Notes: a model not told the origin generated them from the letters alone. DNA of 64,000 bases from Burkholderia sp. OK233 (GCF_900230185.1 NZ_OCSR01000002.1:3038001-3102000); one strand, 5' to 3'; positions 42,784 through 51,871 are shown, counted from the first letter of the stretch. A program made the numbers and translations.

Positions 42784-43683
42784 TCAAGTCGCCACCGCGT
42801 CTACGATGCATTCGCGCAACCATTGGTGCGCCGGGTCGCGATGGGAGCGCTCGTGCCAGAGCATCGCCATTTCATAGCCGGGCACTTCAACCGGCGCCTC
42901 CACGACCTTGAGCGCGCCATTGCCGCGCACCAATCGCGCCGGCACCATCGCCACGAGGTCCGTGCTTGCCAGGACTGACATCACGAACAGGAAGTGCGGA
43001 ACCGAAAGCACAACCCTGCGCGTGAGACCCACCTCAGCCAGTGCATCGTCCGTGACGCCGCTAAATCCGCCACCATCTGGCGACACGATCACGTGCTCCA
43101 GTTTGCAGAACTGCGCAAGCGTTGGCCGGCGCTTCAGGCGCGGGTGATCCACGCGGCCCGCCAGCACATATCGCTCCTTGAAAAGTAGCCGCCCGCGCAA
43201 GCCGGGCGGCGCGCCTTCGCTGGTGTGGAATGCCAGATCGATGTCTCCCTGTTCCGCCTGCTTCGCGATGCGTGGCGGAACAGCTTCCACGATCGCGAGC
43301 CGGGTGCCGGGCGCGGCCGCGCGCAACCTGGCCAGGACGGGCAGCAGGATCGTCGATTCGGCATAGTCGGTCGCGGCAACGCGCCACGTATGACTCGCTT
43401 CGGCTGGATTAAACGGGCTGGCTGGCGACACCGCGTGCTCAAGTGCATCGAGCGCCTGGCGCAAAGGTTCGCGCAATTCTTCGGCCCTCGCGGTGGGGCG
43501 CATGCCTCGGGGACCCGGCAGCAACAACGGGTCGCCAAAGACATCCCGCAGCTTGGCAAGATGCACGCTCACCGACGGCTGGGAGAAGTTCAGGCGTTCG
43601 GCGGCGCGGGTCACATTGTGCTCCGACAACAGCACATCGAGTGTCACCAGCAGGTTGAGATCCAGTCTTCTGAGATTATTCAT
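42784..43683 (-). CDS. LysR-family regulator, NodD/NahR-like
   Basis: This regulator of about 299 residues opens with L-R-R-L-D-L-N-L-L-V-T-L-D, typical of the NodD/NahR/LinR branch of LysR proteins. The winged helix runs to about residue 60 (F-S-Q-P-S-V-S-V-H-L). The ATG at 43683 has a CAGG site upstream; a start five codons earlier is possible but less likely. It is divergent from the quinone reductase at 43769, with a perfect 7-bp-arm operator in between. Confidence 0.9.
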   Translation of the reverse strand: MNNLRRLDLNLLVTLDVLLSEHNVTRAAERLNFSQPSVSVHLAKLRDVFGDPLLLPGPRGMRPTARAEELREPLRQALDALEHAVSPASPFNPAEASHTWRVAATDYAESTILLPVLARLRAAAPGTRLAIVEAVPPRIAKQAEQGDIDLAFHTSEGAPPGLRGRLLFKERYVLAGRVDHPRLKRRPTLAQFCKLEHVIVSPDGGGFSGVTDDALAEVGLTRRVVLSVPHFLFVMSVLASTDLVAMVPARLVRGNGALKVVEAPVEVPGYEMAMLWHERSHRDPAHQWLRECIVDAVAT

Positions 43684-43696
43684 GGCAATACCTGAC

Positions 43697-43720
43697 ATAT
43701 TGGTTATTCATTTCCAATAT
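43697..43720. promoter_or_regulatory. LysR-type operator between LysR and quinone reductase genes
   Basis: ATATTGG (43697-43703) and CCAATAT (43714-43720) form a perfect inverted repeat with a 10-base spacer. This fits the T-N11-A rule of LysR binding sites and is the only palindrome in the short divergent gap. Confidence 0.7.
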
Positions 43721-43768
43721 ACCGGCAAGAGACCTATCGTGGTGCTTTCTCGCAATGGAGGTCAGGTC

Positions 43769-44545
43769 ATGAATGTTCTTCTCGTCTATGCACATCCGGA
43801 ACCCCGGTCATTGAACGGATCCCTTAAGGACTTTTCGGTCCAGCGTCTCGAGGATGCCGGACACGTTGTCCAGGTATCCGATCTGTATGCGATGAACTGG
43901 AAAGCATCGCTCGATGCAAACGACAGTCTGGACAGGCAACCGGGCGCGCGTTTCGATCCCTCTCTCGATTCGAAGCGTGCTTTCAGAGACGGACGGCAAA
44001 GCCAGGACATCGCACTCGAACAGGAGAAGCTGAGGTGGGCGGATGCGGTGATTCTGCAGTTTCCGCTGTGGTGGTTTTCGATGCCTGCGATCCTGAAAGG
44101 CTGGGTGGAGCGCGTCTATGCATATGGATTCGCGTATGGAGTCGGCGAACACTCCGACGTGCGCTGGGGTGACCGTTACGGGGAAGGCAGCATGGCGGGC
44201 AAGCGGGCGATGCTGGTCGTGACAACAGGCGGATGGGAGTCACATTACAGCCCGCGTGGTATCAACGGGCCAATCGACGATGTGTTGTTCCCTATCCAGC
44301 ATGGCGTTCTGTATTACCCCGGTTTCGACGTTTTGCCACCGTTCGTGATCCACCGGACAAGCCGGATCGACGAAGCACGATTTTCGGAAGTCCGTGACGC
44401 GCTCGGGCAGCGTCTCGACGACCTTTGGAAGACTGCGCCGATACCGTTTCGCCCGCAGAACGCCGGTGCCTATGACATCCCGGCGCTCACATTGCGACCT
44501 GATGTTGCTACGGATCAGGTTGGCTTTTCAGCGCATATTGAATAG
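43769..44545 (+). CDS. NAD(P)H quinone oxidoreductase, flavodoxin-like (NQO1/MdaB type)
   Basis: This 258-residue flavoprotein is predicted to reduce quinones by two electrons. It has the flavodoxin-like start V-L-L-V-Y-A-H-P-E-P near residue 3, the isoalloxazine segment F-P-L-W-W-F-S-M-P near 100, and T-T-G-G near 150. The start at 43769 follows the family alignment, and the long upstream open frame belongs to the opposite strand's shadow. The divergent LysR protein is the probable activator, perhaps responding to quinones or electrophiles. Confidence 0.9.
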   Translation: MNVLLVYAHPEPRSLNGSLKDFSVQRLEDAGHVVQVSDLYAMNWKASLDANDSLDRQPGARFDPSLDSKRAFRDGRQSQDIALEQEKLRWADAVILQFPLWWFSMPAILKGWVERVYAYGFAYGVGEHSDVRWGDRYGEGSMAGKRAMLVVTTGGWESHYSPRGINGPIDDVLFPIQHGVLYYPGFDVLPPFVIHRTSRIDEARFSEVRDALGQRLDDLWKTAPIPFRPQNAGAYDIPALTLRPDVATDQVGFSAHIE

Positions 44546-44766
44546 ATGCGTTGCGTTCCCCACATTCGTGCGCAGGGCGTAACTGTTAAATAGAGGTTCG
44601 GTTTGGGCCGCTCCAGCTCCCGCTGGAATGGCGCCAAGCTGACGAGACCGTATGCTTCGTTGAAATTTGGTTGTAAGTCGCCGTTGTTAGAGTCGTTGAC
44701 AGAATTTTGCCGCTAGATGCCAGACAATGTTCTTTGGACACATAGAAAGGGGGAGAGCGACAAACC

Positions 44767-45609
44767 ATGAAAATGAATCGTGCCTTCTGGCTCATTCTGA
44801 CGCTGCTTTTCACGAACCCGGTCTGGGCCTTCCAGTCCAGGGTCGTCACCATTCCCAGCGCGGCCATGCATAAGTCGTTCGAGGCGACGGTGGTGCTGCC
44901 TGACCAATACACGCACGGCAAAGCGGCCGATCGCTTTCCCGTCGTCTATTTGCTGCACGGCTCAGGCGGCGACTACACCGACTGGACCACGAATTCGAAC
45001 ATCGGCAAACTGGCTGACCGCTATCACGTGATCCTCGTCATGCCGGACGGCGGTCACGAGAGCTGGTATATCGACAGCCCTGTCGATCCGCGCAGCCGTT
45101 ACGAAACTTATGTAGGTACAGAAGTCGTCGGATATATCGACACGCATTTCCGCACGATTGCGACGCGTGAGGCGCGCGCGATTACGGGGTTGAGCATGGG
45201 CGGGTTCGGGGCGCTGCATATCGCGCTAGACCGGCCGGACGAATTCGGCGCCGCAGGAAGTATTAGCGGAGCGGTCGATCCGCGCGGGTGCGAGGATGAG
45301 CCCGGGATCGATCAGGTATTTGGGGACCCGACTCGCCACGCCGACTTCTGGAACAACGAGGCGATTGTGGAGAACGCCCGTAGTTTGGGAAATGCGCATA
45401 TTGCTTTGACGATCGATTGCGGGGTGAACGATTCGCTTGTTCAGTCGAACCGGATGCTGCATGCGCGGCTTGTCGAGTTGGGCGTGCCGCATGATTACGC
45501 GGAGCGGCCTGGCGGGCATACGTGGAAGTATTGGGCGAATGCGGTGCAATACCAGGTGCTGTTCTTTGCCAGTTCATTCAAACGGAGCGGCGCAGCGGCA
45601 CAGACGTGA
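44767..45609 (+). CDS. Exported esterase, esterase-D/FrmB-like
   Basis: This 280-residue alpha/beta hydrolase has a signal peptide ending near V-W-A (residue 19). The nucleophile Ser is in G-L-S-M-G near 141, an oxyanion segment is L-L-H-G-S-G-G near 63, and the catalytic His is in P-G-G-H-T near 253. The family includes S-formylglutathione hydrolase, mycolyltransferases and feruloyl esterases; export argues against the formaldehyde role. It stands alone. Confidence 0.85.
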   Translation: MKMNRAFWLILTLLFTNPVWAFQSRVVTIPSAAMHKSFEATVVLPDQYTHGKAADRFPVVYLLHGSGGDYTDWTTNSNIGKLADRYHVILVMPDGGHESWYIDSPVDPRSRYETYVGTEVVGYIDTHFRTIATREARAITGLSMGGFGALHIALDRPDEFGAAGSISGAVDPRGCEDEPGIDQVFGDPTRHADFWNNEAIVENARSLGNAHIALTIDCGVNDSLVQSNRMLHARLVELGVPHDYAERPGGHTWKYWANAVQYQVLFFASSFKRSGAAAQT

Positions 45610-45629
45610 AGCGCGCATGGCTTGAGCCA

Positions 45630-46577
45630 TCACTGCATGCCTGAATGCTCGCTTAGAAACTGGCACACGGTGTGATGCATTGCCTTTACGCCGGGACTCG
45701 ATTCGAGCGCACGCCAGCACCCATGTACGAGTCCGGTTCCAATCATCAACCGGGCCTGTCCGCCGGCCACATTTACGCGCTCGACAAACACCCTCGCGTC
45801 GTCCCGCAACGGATCGTGTTCAGCACCTACGGCAAGTGTTGGCGGGAGTCGGTCGAAGCGTGCCGCATCGAGCGGTATCGTCCACGCGGGATAGGGCGGC
45901 CGTTCGCCCCAATACAGATCGCGAAACGCACGGACATTGGCAAGCGTGAGCATCGGTGCGTGCGCTTCGCTTTCGCGCGCGGGCAGTTGCGGCTCGGTGC
46001 CGAGCATTGGATAGACCAGCGCAAGTCCACGCACGCCTTGAACACCGTCATCGCGCAACCGCATCGCTACGCTGGCAGCGAGCGTGCCGCCGGCACTGTC
46101 ACCCGCTAATTGCAGTGCACCATCCGATAGCGAATCGAATGGCAACTGGCCGGCCAATGCGGCGAGCGTAACCTCCAGACAATCCTCATGCGCCGCTGGA
46201 GCGTGGTGTTCGGGGGCCAGCCGGTAATCGACCGCAATCACATCGAGTCCGGTATCCGCGGCAATTCGTGCTGTTACGATCTCGTGACTATCCAACGAGC
46301 CGAGCACGAAGCCGCCACCGTGAAAGTACAACACGGTACCGACAGGTGTCCCGCTCGCCTTTCTACGATTCCGATAAAGCCGCAGCCTGATCAGATGCCC
46401 GGCGCTCGCCCGAAACACAGCGTCTTCGGTTATCACATCGGCTGGCAAAGGCGGCGTGAGTGCCGCCGCATAGCGATCGTAAATCGCGCGCTGTTCGCTC
46501 GGCGGCAATGAGGTCGAATGTCCCGCATAGATGGCAGCGGTCCGTTCGATGAACGCAGCGATCTCGGGCTCAAGCAT
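45630..46577 (-). CDS. Alpha/beta hydrolase (HSL/lipase family), carnitine-cluster esterase
   Basis: This hydrolase of about 315 residues has the HSL-family oxyanion motif H-G-G-G near residue 88, the nucleophile in G-D-S-A-G-G near 160, an Asp near 255 and the catalytic His in L-V-H-G-C near 285. The ATG at 46577 overlaps the end of the thioesterase gene by 8 bases, and GGGAG precedes it. Position at the 3' end of the carnitine operon suggests it frees carnitine from acylcarnitine esters; that role is inferred. Confidence 0.87.
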   Translation of the reverse strand: MLEPEIAAFIERTAAIYAGHSTSLPPSEQRAIYDRYAAALTPPLPADVITEDAVFRASAGHLIRLRLYRNRRKASGTPVGTVLYFHGGGFVLGSLDSHEIVTARIAADTGLDVIAVDYRLAPEHHAPAAHEDCLEVTLAALAGQLPFDSLSDGALQLAGDSAGGTLAASVAMRLRDDGVQGVRGLALVYPMLGTEPQLPARESEAHAPMLTLANVRAFRDLYWGERPPYPAWTIPLDAARFDRLPPTLAVGAEHDPLRDDARVFVERVNVAGGQARLMIGTGLVHGCWRALESSPGVKAMHHTVCQFLSEHSGMQ

Positions 46578-47094
46578 GCTCACTCCCTTCGCTACCATTA
46601 CGCGGCGCCTTGACAGGCAAGCCGATCACGCGGCCTGCAAACCTGGCCGCCGGCAACACAGTATGCGCTTCTGCCAACGCCCGCACGCGCGCCTCGACAT
46701 CCGGGTCGAAGGCAACAGCGCGTGGGCCACCCGTATCCACATGCAGCAGCATCTGTTCGCCTGCGGCCACCGGTTCAACGCCATCGTCAGCGAACATTTC
46801 GAGGTACAGATGCAGCCGCTTTGCATCATGCCCAAGCACGCGCATGTCGACGCGAACCTGCACACCCTCCTTGATTTCATGCAGGTAGTTGATATGCGCT
46901 TCGAGCGTATAGATCGAGCGGCCACGTTCCTTGCGCACCGAATCAGGCAACCCGATCACATCAATCAACGCATCAGTCGCGAAGCTGAAAATCAGCATGT
47001 AGAACGCGTCGCGCAAATGGCCGTTGTAGTCGACCCACTCGGCGCGCACGACGTCGCGATAGCAGGGCAGTGAAGCAGGGTGCGGCGTAGGCAT
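46570..47094 (-). CDS. cdhB: Betainyl-CoA thioesterase (hot-dog fold)
   Basis: This protein of about 174 residues has the single hot-dog domain of the 4-hydroxybenzoyl-CoA thioesterase family, with the catalytic W-V-D-Y-N-G-H near residue 22. In carnitine degradation this enzyme releases glycine betaine from betainyl-CoA. The assignment depends on the adjacent dehydrogenase and BKACE genes. The ATG at 47094 is preceded by AAGGA. Confidence 0.82.
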   Translation of the reverse strand: MPTPHPASLPCYRDVVRAEWVDYNGHLRDAFYMLIFSFATDALIDVIGLPDSVRKERGRSIYTLEAHINYLHEIKEGVQVRVDMRVLGHDAKRLHLYLEMFADDGVEPVAAGEQMLLHVDTGGPRAVAFDPDVEARVRALAEAHTVLPAARFAGRVIGLPVKAPRNGSEGSEHA

Positions 47095-47193
47095 ATGCAA
47101 TCGTTTCCTTTATCCCTATGAACGGTGCGGGCCGCAGCGGTCTTGTGCCGCGGACGCATCCCGGCGGAGCGGGGTGTCGTCCGGCACACCGTA

Positions 47194-48159
47194 TCATTCT
47201 GCAGGCAATATGCCGTGCCGCGCTTTGGCTTCCCCAATCGCCGTCAGCACGCTCGTAATGCAATCGTCCCGATAGCGTTCGAGCTGCTTGATCGAGCGCT
47301 GCCCAACCTGTTCAGACGTTCCGTCCACCACCCGGTCGATCAATTCGTCAGTGAGCTTCGGCGCTACCAGTTTAGTCCACGGCAGCTCCAAAGCCGGTCC
47401 AAACTGCTGCATGAAGTGGCGCATACCCGCATCGCCGCCCGCCAGGGTGTAGGTCAGGAACGTGCCCATGAACGACCAGCGAATGCCCGCGCCGAAGCGG
47501 ATTGCATCGTCGATTTCGCCCGTGGTCGCCACACCTTCGTTGACCAGATGCAGCGCCTCGCGCCACAGCGCTTCGAGCAAACGGTCGGCGATAAAGCCGG
47601 GCACTTCCTTGCGCACGAGAAGCGGTCGCATCGACAGCGAACGATAAACCTGCATCGCGGCGTCGATGGTTGCCGGTGCGGTACGTTCTCCGCCGAGCAC
47701 TTCGACGAGCGGTAGCAGATACACCGGGTTGAACGGGTGCCCGACGATGCAACGCTGCGGATTCACCGCCCGCGCGTAGAAATCGCTCGGCAGCAGGCCG
47801 GAAGTGGATGAGGCGATGATCGCATCCGGCTTCGCCGCACGGCTGATCTGCTCGTGCAGAGTGAGCTTCAATTCTTCGCGTTCAGGCGCGCTTTCCTGAA
47901 TGAAGTCCGCCTGTTCGACACAGGCTTCGATCGTATCGACGAAACGCAACCTGTCGGACGTCGCGCCCTCGGCGAGGCCGACGCGCTCCAATGCCGGCCA
48001 TGCATTCGCGATGCTCTCGCGCAACTGTTTCTCAGCACCCGGAGCGGGGTCCCACGCGACGACGTCGAGCCCGTGCGCGAGCGCGCGCGCGACCCAGCCG
48101 CTGCCGATCACGCCTGCGCCGATTGCCGCGAATGTTTTGATATCGACGATTACTGCCAT
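47194..48159 (-). CDS. cdhA: L-carnitine dehydrogenase (3-hydroxyacyl-CoA dehydrogenase family)
   Basis: This 321-residue NAD-dependent enzyme oxidises L-carnitine to 3-dehydrocarnitine. The Rossmann motif G-A-G-V-I-G-S-G-W is near residue 14, the NAD-site Asp in A-W-D-P near 37, and the catalytic His in V-G-H-P-F-N-P near 140. The neighbouring BKACE and thioesterase genes separate it from fatty-acid 3-hydroxyacyl-CoA dehydrogenases. The gaps to its neighbours are about 70-100 bp on the same strand. Confidence 0.9.
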   Translation of the reverse strand: MAVIVDIKTFAAIGAGVIGSGWVARALAHGLDVVAWDPAPGAEKQLRESIANAWPALERVGLAEGATSDRLRFVDTIEACVEQADFIQESAPEREELKLTLHEQISRAAKPDAIIASSTSGLLPSDFYARAVNPQRCIVGHPFNPVYLLPLVEVLGGERTAPATIDAAMQVYRSLSMRPLLVRKEVPGFIADRLLEALWREALHLVNEGVATTGEIDDAIRFGAGIRWSFMGTFLTYTLAGGDAGMRHFMQQFGPALELPWTKLVAPKLTDELIDRVVDGTSEQVGQRSIKQLERYRDDCITSVLTAIGEAKARHGILPAE

Positions 48160-48226
48160 TGCTGATGTTTCCTTTGCCTATGAGTTCTCAGGTTCCGAAG
48201 CGCGCTATATGAAGCACGCGACATCC

Positions 48227-49156
48227 TCACGCGTACTGTCCAGCCACGCGCCGCTCCAACTGCCGCTCGCCACGCGCGGGCAAGCCGAGTTTGCGGCGGC
48301 CTTCAGCAGGTGTCAGCGCGCGCCCGCCGAGCCGTTCGATGATCTCGACGGCGCGTTGCACCAGCGTGCCGTTCGTTGCGTGCACACCTTTGTCGAGCCA
48401 GATATTGTCTTCGAGGCCGACACGTACGTGGCCGCCGAGCAGCATCGCCTGCGCGACCATTGGCATCTGCATGCGGCCAATGCCGAAGCCGGCCCATTGC
48501 GCGCCAGGCGGAAGGCTGTCCGCCATCGCTTTCATCGTCGTGGTATCGGCGGGCGCGCCCCATGGAATGCCGAGGCAGATCTGAAACAGTGGCGGCGCGT
48601 CGAGCAAACCTTCATTGAGCAATTGCTTCGCGAACCACAGGTGCCCGGTATCGAAGATCTCCAGCTCCGGCTTCACGCCGAGTTCCTGGATACGCTGCGC
48701 GCCGGCCCGCAATTGGGCGGGTGTCGACACGTAGATGTAGTCGCCGTCGCCGAAGTTGAGCGTGCCGCAATCGAGCGTGCAGATTTCCGGCAGCAGTTCC
48801 TCGACGTGCGCAAGGCGCGTCAAGCCGCCCACGAGGTCGGTCCCCGCGCCGAAGCGCATCGGGTCTTCGCCGGGACCGATCTCGAGATCGCCGCCCATGC
48901 CCGCCGTCAGATTGATGATCACGTCGGTGCCTGACGAACGGATCCGGTCGACAACCTCGCGATACAACTGCGGATCGCGGCTGCCGCGGCCGGTCTTCGG
49001 ATCGCGCACGTGGCAATGTGCGACGGTGGTGCCGGCCTTTGCAGCTTCGATAGCGGCTTCGGCGATCTGCTTCGGCGTGACGGGGATGGCCGGATGCCTG
49101 CCGACCGTATCGCCCGCGCCGGTGACCGCGCAGGTCACGATGACTTCATGATTCAT
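48227..49156 (-). CDS. cdhC: 3-dehydrocarnitine:acetyl-CoA trimethylamine transferase (BKACE family)
   Basis: This 309-residue beta-keto acid cleavage enzyme is predicted to convert 3-dehydrocarnitine and acetyl-CoA to betainyl-CoA and acetoacetate. The zinc ligands are in H-C-H-V-R-D-P near residue 47 and H-V-R-V-G-L-E-D-N near 230, both family signatures. N-L-T-A-G-M-G-G near 83 fits the substrate loop. It has an Arg-rich C-terminal extension. A GTG-free ATG start gives the standard family N-terminus. Confidence 0.9.
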   Translation of the reverse strand: MNHEVIVTCAVTGAGDTVGRHPAIPVTPKQIAEAAIEAAKAGTTVAHCHVRDPKTGRGSRDPQLYREVVDRIRSSGTDVIINLTAGMGGDLEIGPGEDPMRFGAGTDLVGGLTRLAHVEELLPEICTLDCGTLNFGDGDYIYVSTPAQLRAGAQRIQELGVKPELEIFDTGHLWFAKQLLNEGLLDAPPLFQICLGIPWGAPADTTTMKAMADSLPPGAQWAGFGIGRMQMPMVAQAMLLGGHVRVGLEDNIWLDKGVHATNGTLVQRAVEIIERLGGRALTPAEGRRKLGLPARGERQLERRVAGQYA

Positions 49157-49200
49157 GCGTGCTAGTTCCTGTGGATTGAAATGCGCGACCGGATGGATGC

Positions 49201-49245
49201 AAGCCGACCGCGTCCAAGCCGACCGCGTCCAGGCCGACCGCGCCT
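49201..49245. repeat. Three tandem 15-bp repeats between cdhC and caiX
   Basis: AAGCCGACCGCGTCC occurs at 49201-49215 and 49216-49230, followed by a third copy with two changes at 49231-49245. The repeats lie in the spacer between two same-strand genes, 12 bp after the caiX stop in transcription order. Confidence 0.9.
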
Positions 49246-49256
49246 AGGCGGCCCCC

Positions 49257-50210
49257 TCAAAGCCCGAGATAGGCTTTCACCGCCGGCAAGCCGTCTTTAC
49301 CGTCATACGTCTTCACGCCTGCGAGCCATGCATCCAGTATTTGCGGGTTCTTCTTCAGATACGCTTTGGCGGCATCGGTGGGCTTCTCCTTGTTCATCAC
49401 CGATTGCATCACCACGTTCTCCAGCTGCGTCGAAAAGCGCAGATTGCTCACGAGCTTGCCGGCGTTCGGGCAACGTGTCAGAAAGTCGGGGGACGTCAGC
49501 GTATAAACGCGTGCTTCGCCATCGTTCGGACCGAATACGCCATCGCTGCCGGTGAGGTATTTCATGTCGATCTGAATATTCATCGGATGCGGCTCCCAGC
49601 CGAGGAATACCACCCATTTCTTCGCGCGAATGGCGCGATCCACCGAAACCAGCATGCCCGCTTCGCTCGATTCGATCAGCTTGAAATCGCCGAGGCCGAA
49701 CTGATTGCTGGCGATCATTTTCTGAATCGCCGCGTTCGCGCTGCTGCCGGGTTCGATGCCATAGATCTTGCCGTCGAGCTGATCGCGATGTTTCGCAATG
49801 TCGGCGAACGTCTTCAGGCCGGCGTCGTATTCGTAGCTCGGCACAGCGAAGGTCGCTTTAGCGCCAGTCAGGTTTGGCGGTTGCAGCACCTGAATCGATT
49901 TCGAATCGATGAACGGTGCAATCGCTTTCTCCTGCACCGGCCACCAGTAGCCAAGCGACACATCGAGCTGTTTGCTCTTCAGGCCCGCGAACGAAATCGG
50001 CACTGACGCGACGGTCGTCACAGGCTGATAGCCGAGTCCCTCGAATACGGTCGATGCGAGCGCTGTGGTCGACGTGATGTCTGTCCAGCCGATGTCGGCA
50101 AAATGCACCGCGCGGCAGGTGGAGGGATCCTGTGCGAGTGCCGGCGACGCCGCGATGACGGCCGCCAGACAGGCAAGATGGGCAAGCAAGGCTTTGACGC
50201 GTAACTTCAT
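49257..50210 (-). CDS. caiX: Carnitine/choline/betaine ABC substrate-binding protein
   Basis: This 317-residue periplasmic protein has a signal peptide ending A-L-A before Q-D-P-S. It belongs to the OpuAC family that binds quaternary amines in an aromatic box; several Trp/Tyr candidates are visible (L-G-Y-W-W-P near residue 88 and L-G-W-E-P-H-P near 205). In Pseudomonas CaiX is the orphan carnitine-binding protein that works with the Cbc permease and ATPase encoded elsewhere. No transporter partners are seen here, which fits. Confidence 0.9.
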   Translation of the reverse strand: MKLRVKALLAHLACLAAVIAASPALAQDPSTCRAVHFADIGWTDITSTTALASTVFEGLGYQPVTTVASVPISFAGLKSKQLDVSLGYWWPVQEKAIAPFIDSKSIQVLQPPNLTGAKATFAVPSYEYDAGLKTFADIAKHRDQLDGKIYGIEPGSSANAAIQKMIASNQFGLGDFKLIESSEAGMLVSVDRAIRAKKWVVFLGWEPHPMNIQIDMKYLTGSDGVFGPNDGEARVYTLTSPDFLTRCPNAGKLVSNLRFSTQLENVVMQSVMNKEKPTDAAKAYLKKNPQILDAWLAGVKTYDGKDGLPAVKAYLGL

Positions 50211-50559
50211 GACGTTCCCCCTTCGGACACGTTGAACAGCGTGTTACGAAATGACCGCGGCGAGAAAAACCGAGCGGCCCCCGGACCTGCGCGATACGGC
50301 TCGAGTCATGCTTGAGCTGCACGAGTGACGTAACGTTAATGCCCCATATTCCTGCCAAAGCGACCGCCAGCGACCCGTTCTTGCTCCCACGCGACAACGA
50401 GGGAAAACCAGCATCGTTCGACATTGCGGCGCAGCATCGATTTGCCGCGGTGAATTTTGGTGCGCCTTGCCGGCTTGCGCGCTGCTTGCTACGCTCGCCC
50501 GGAACCCCGCGTTCGCTTGCGGCTTGTTCCTCTGTGTCCCTGATCGAGTCATTTGCACG
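50211..50559. promoter_or_regulatory. Divergent promoter region of the carnitine operon and its regulator
   Basis: This 349-bp gap separates caiX (minus) from the GlxA/AraC-type gene (plus). No gene is supported in it. It should contain the regulator's binding site and both promoters; I cannot point to a clear palindrome. Confidence 0.5.
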
Positions 50560-51576
50560 ATGCCCGAAGATATGTCGTTCCTGCTGCTGCCTGGCTTTTC
50601 GGCGATCGGCTTCATGTCGGCGGTCGAGCCTTTGCGTGTGGCGAACCGCTTTCGCGGCGATCTCTACCGCTGGCGCATCCTGAGTCTCGACGGCGCGCCG
50701 GTCGCGGCCAGTAACGGTATCTCGATCAATGCAGAAGCGGCAATCGGCGATGTCCATGAGGCGCAGACGGTATTCGTTGTCGCGGGCTTCGAGCCGCTCG
50801 CCTGCTATACGCGCGTGCTCGGCGATTGTCTGAAGCGGCTCGAGCGCGCCGGCTCGACGCTCGGTGGCATCGACACGGGCAGCTTCATCCTTGCGGAAGC
50901 CGGACTCCTGAGCGGCTCGGACAGCGTGACCGTCCATTGGGAAGCGCTGTCGGCGTTCGGCGAGCGCTATCCCTCGCTGAACGCAAGTCAGGAGCTGTTC
51001 GAAATCGGCGCGCGGCGCATTACCTGTGCGGGCGGCACGGCGTCGATCGACATGATGCTGGACCTGATCGGCCGCCAGCACGGCGCAGCGTTGGCCTCGG
51101 CGGTGTCGGAACAGTTCGTCGTGAGCCGGATCCGGCAGCGTTCGGATCATCAGCGGATGGAAATTGCGGCGCGTTACGGCGTGCACAACCGTAAGCTGAT
51201 TCAGGTGATCGGCGCAATGGAACAGCATATGGAAGAGCCGCTGACGCCCGACCAGCTCGCAGAGGAAATCAGCGTGACGCGACGGCAACTCGAGCGGCTG
51301 TTCTGCGCGTCGCTGAAGGACACGCCGACGCATTTCTATCTGCAACTGCGCCTCACCCGTGCGCGCGAGTTGCTGCAACAGACGGACATGTCGATCACAT
51401 CGATTTGCGTCGCATGCGGATTCGAGTCGCCCTCGCATTTTTCGCGGACGTATCGCGCGCGGTTCGGCGTGAGTCCGAGAAGTGATCGGCAGGCGACGGG
51501 CGGCAGAAATGGCAGCGCAGTGTTGTCATCAAGCGAGGCGACCCGGGCATCGGCTCCCGCATTGTTGGAAAGCTGA
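50560..51576 (+). CDS. cdhR: GlxA/AraC-family regulator of carnitine catabolism
   Basis: This 338-residue regulator combines an N-terminal GATase1-like (DJ-1/PfpI) sensor domain (about 1-190) with a C-terminal AraC DNA-binding domain (about 220-315; Q-L-A-E-E-I-S-V-T-R-R-Q-L-E-R and S-I-C-V-A-C-G-F-E-S-P-S-H-F-S-R). This is the CdhR/GbdR architecture. It is divergent from the carnitine operon and probably activates it in response to carnitine. The ATG at 50560 gives the family N-terminus; a second ATG follows four codons later. Confidence 0.9.
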   Translation: MPEDMSFLLLPGFSAIGFMSAVEPLRVANRFRGDLYRWRILSLDGAPVAASNGISINAEAAIGDVHEAQTVFVVAGFEPLACYTRVLGDCLKRLERAGSTLGGIDTGSFILAEAGLLSGSDSVTVHWEALSAFGERYPSLNASQELFEIGARRITCAGGTASIDMMLDLIGRQHGAALASAVSEQFVVSRIRQRSDHQRMEIAARYGVHNRKLIQVIGAMEQHMEEPLTPDQLAEEISVTRRQLERLFCASLKDTPTHFYLQLRLTRARELLQQTDMSITSICVACGFESPSHFSRTYRARFGVSPRSDRQATGGRNGSAVLSSSEATRASAPALLES

Positions 51577-51871
51577 CTGCGTTGCGTGCAGGCGGTGACG
51601 GTTCACTGGCCGCGTCGCGTCGCGTCGCGTCGCGTCGCTCGTCCGGCGTAGTCGTTGTGTTGCGCGCGAGGTATCAAACATTAGGCGCCTGATTGGCTGG
51701 CTTGGTGGCCTATATTTCAACGAGCTTGCACGGCAATTGTGCCGTTTCTAGCAACAGTGAATTCGTTTATTAGGGGTTTACCCTATATCTGCTGCCTTCT
51801 AGACTGTCGTCACTGGCTGCAAACAAACAGGTTTGCAGCACGGCAAAAAACAATCTCTGGAGGTAGTCGTC
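51577..51871. other. Intergenic region with (GCGTC)5 microsatellite
   Basis: This 295-bp gap has five exact copies of GCGTC at 51612-51636, followed by AT-richer sequence leading to the promoter of the DUF4148 gene. GGAGG at 51859-51863 is the ribosome site of that gene. Confidence 0.7.

Noticed and set aside
43493..43768. N-terminal extension of the quinone reductase frame
   Set aside because: It runs through the divergent LysR gene and the operator; the flavodoxin fold begins exactly at 43769.
49201..49245. Possible CRISPR array from the 15-bp repeats
   Set aside because: The repeats are directly adjacent without spacers, too short, and there are no cas genes.
49858..51438. A 526-codon minus-strand open frame spanning the caiX start and the cdhR gene
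   Set aside because: It overlaps two genes with clear family motifs on their own frames and has no domain of its own.
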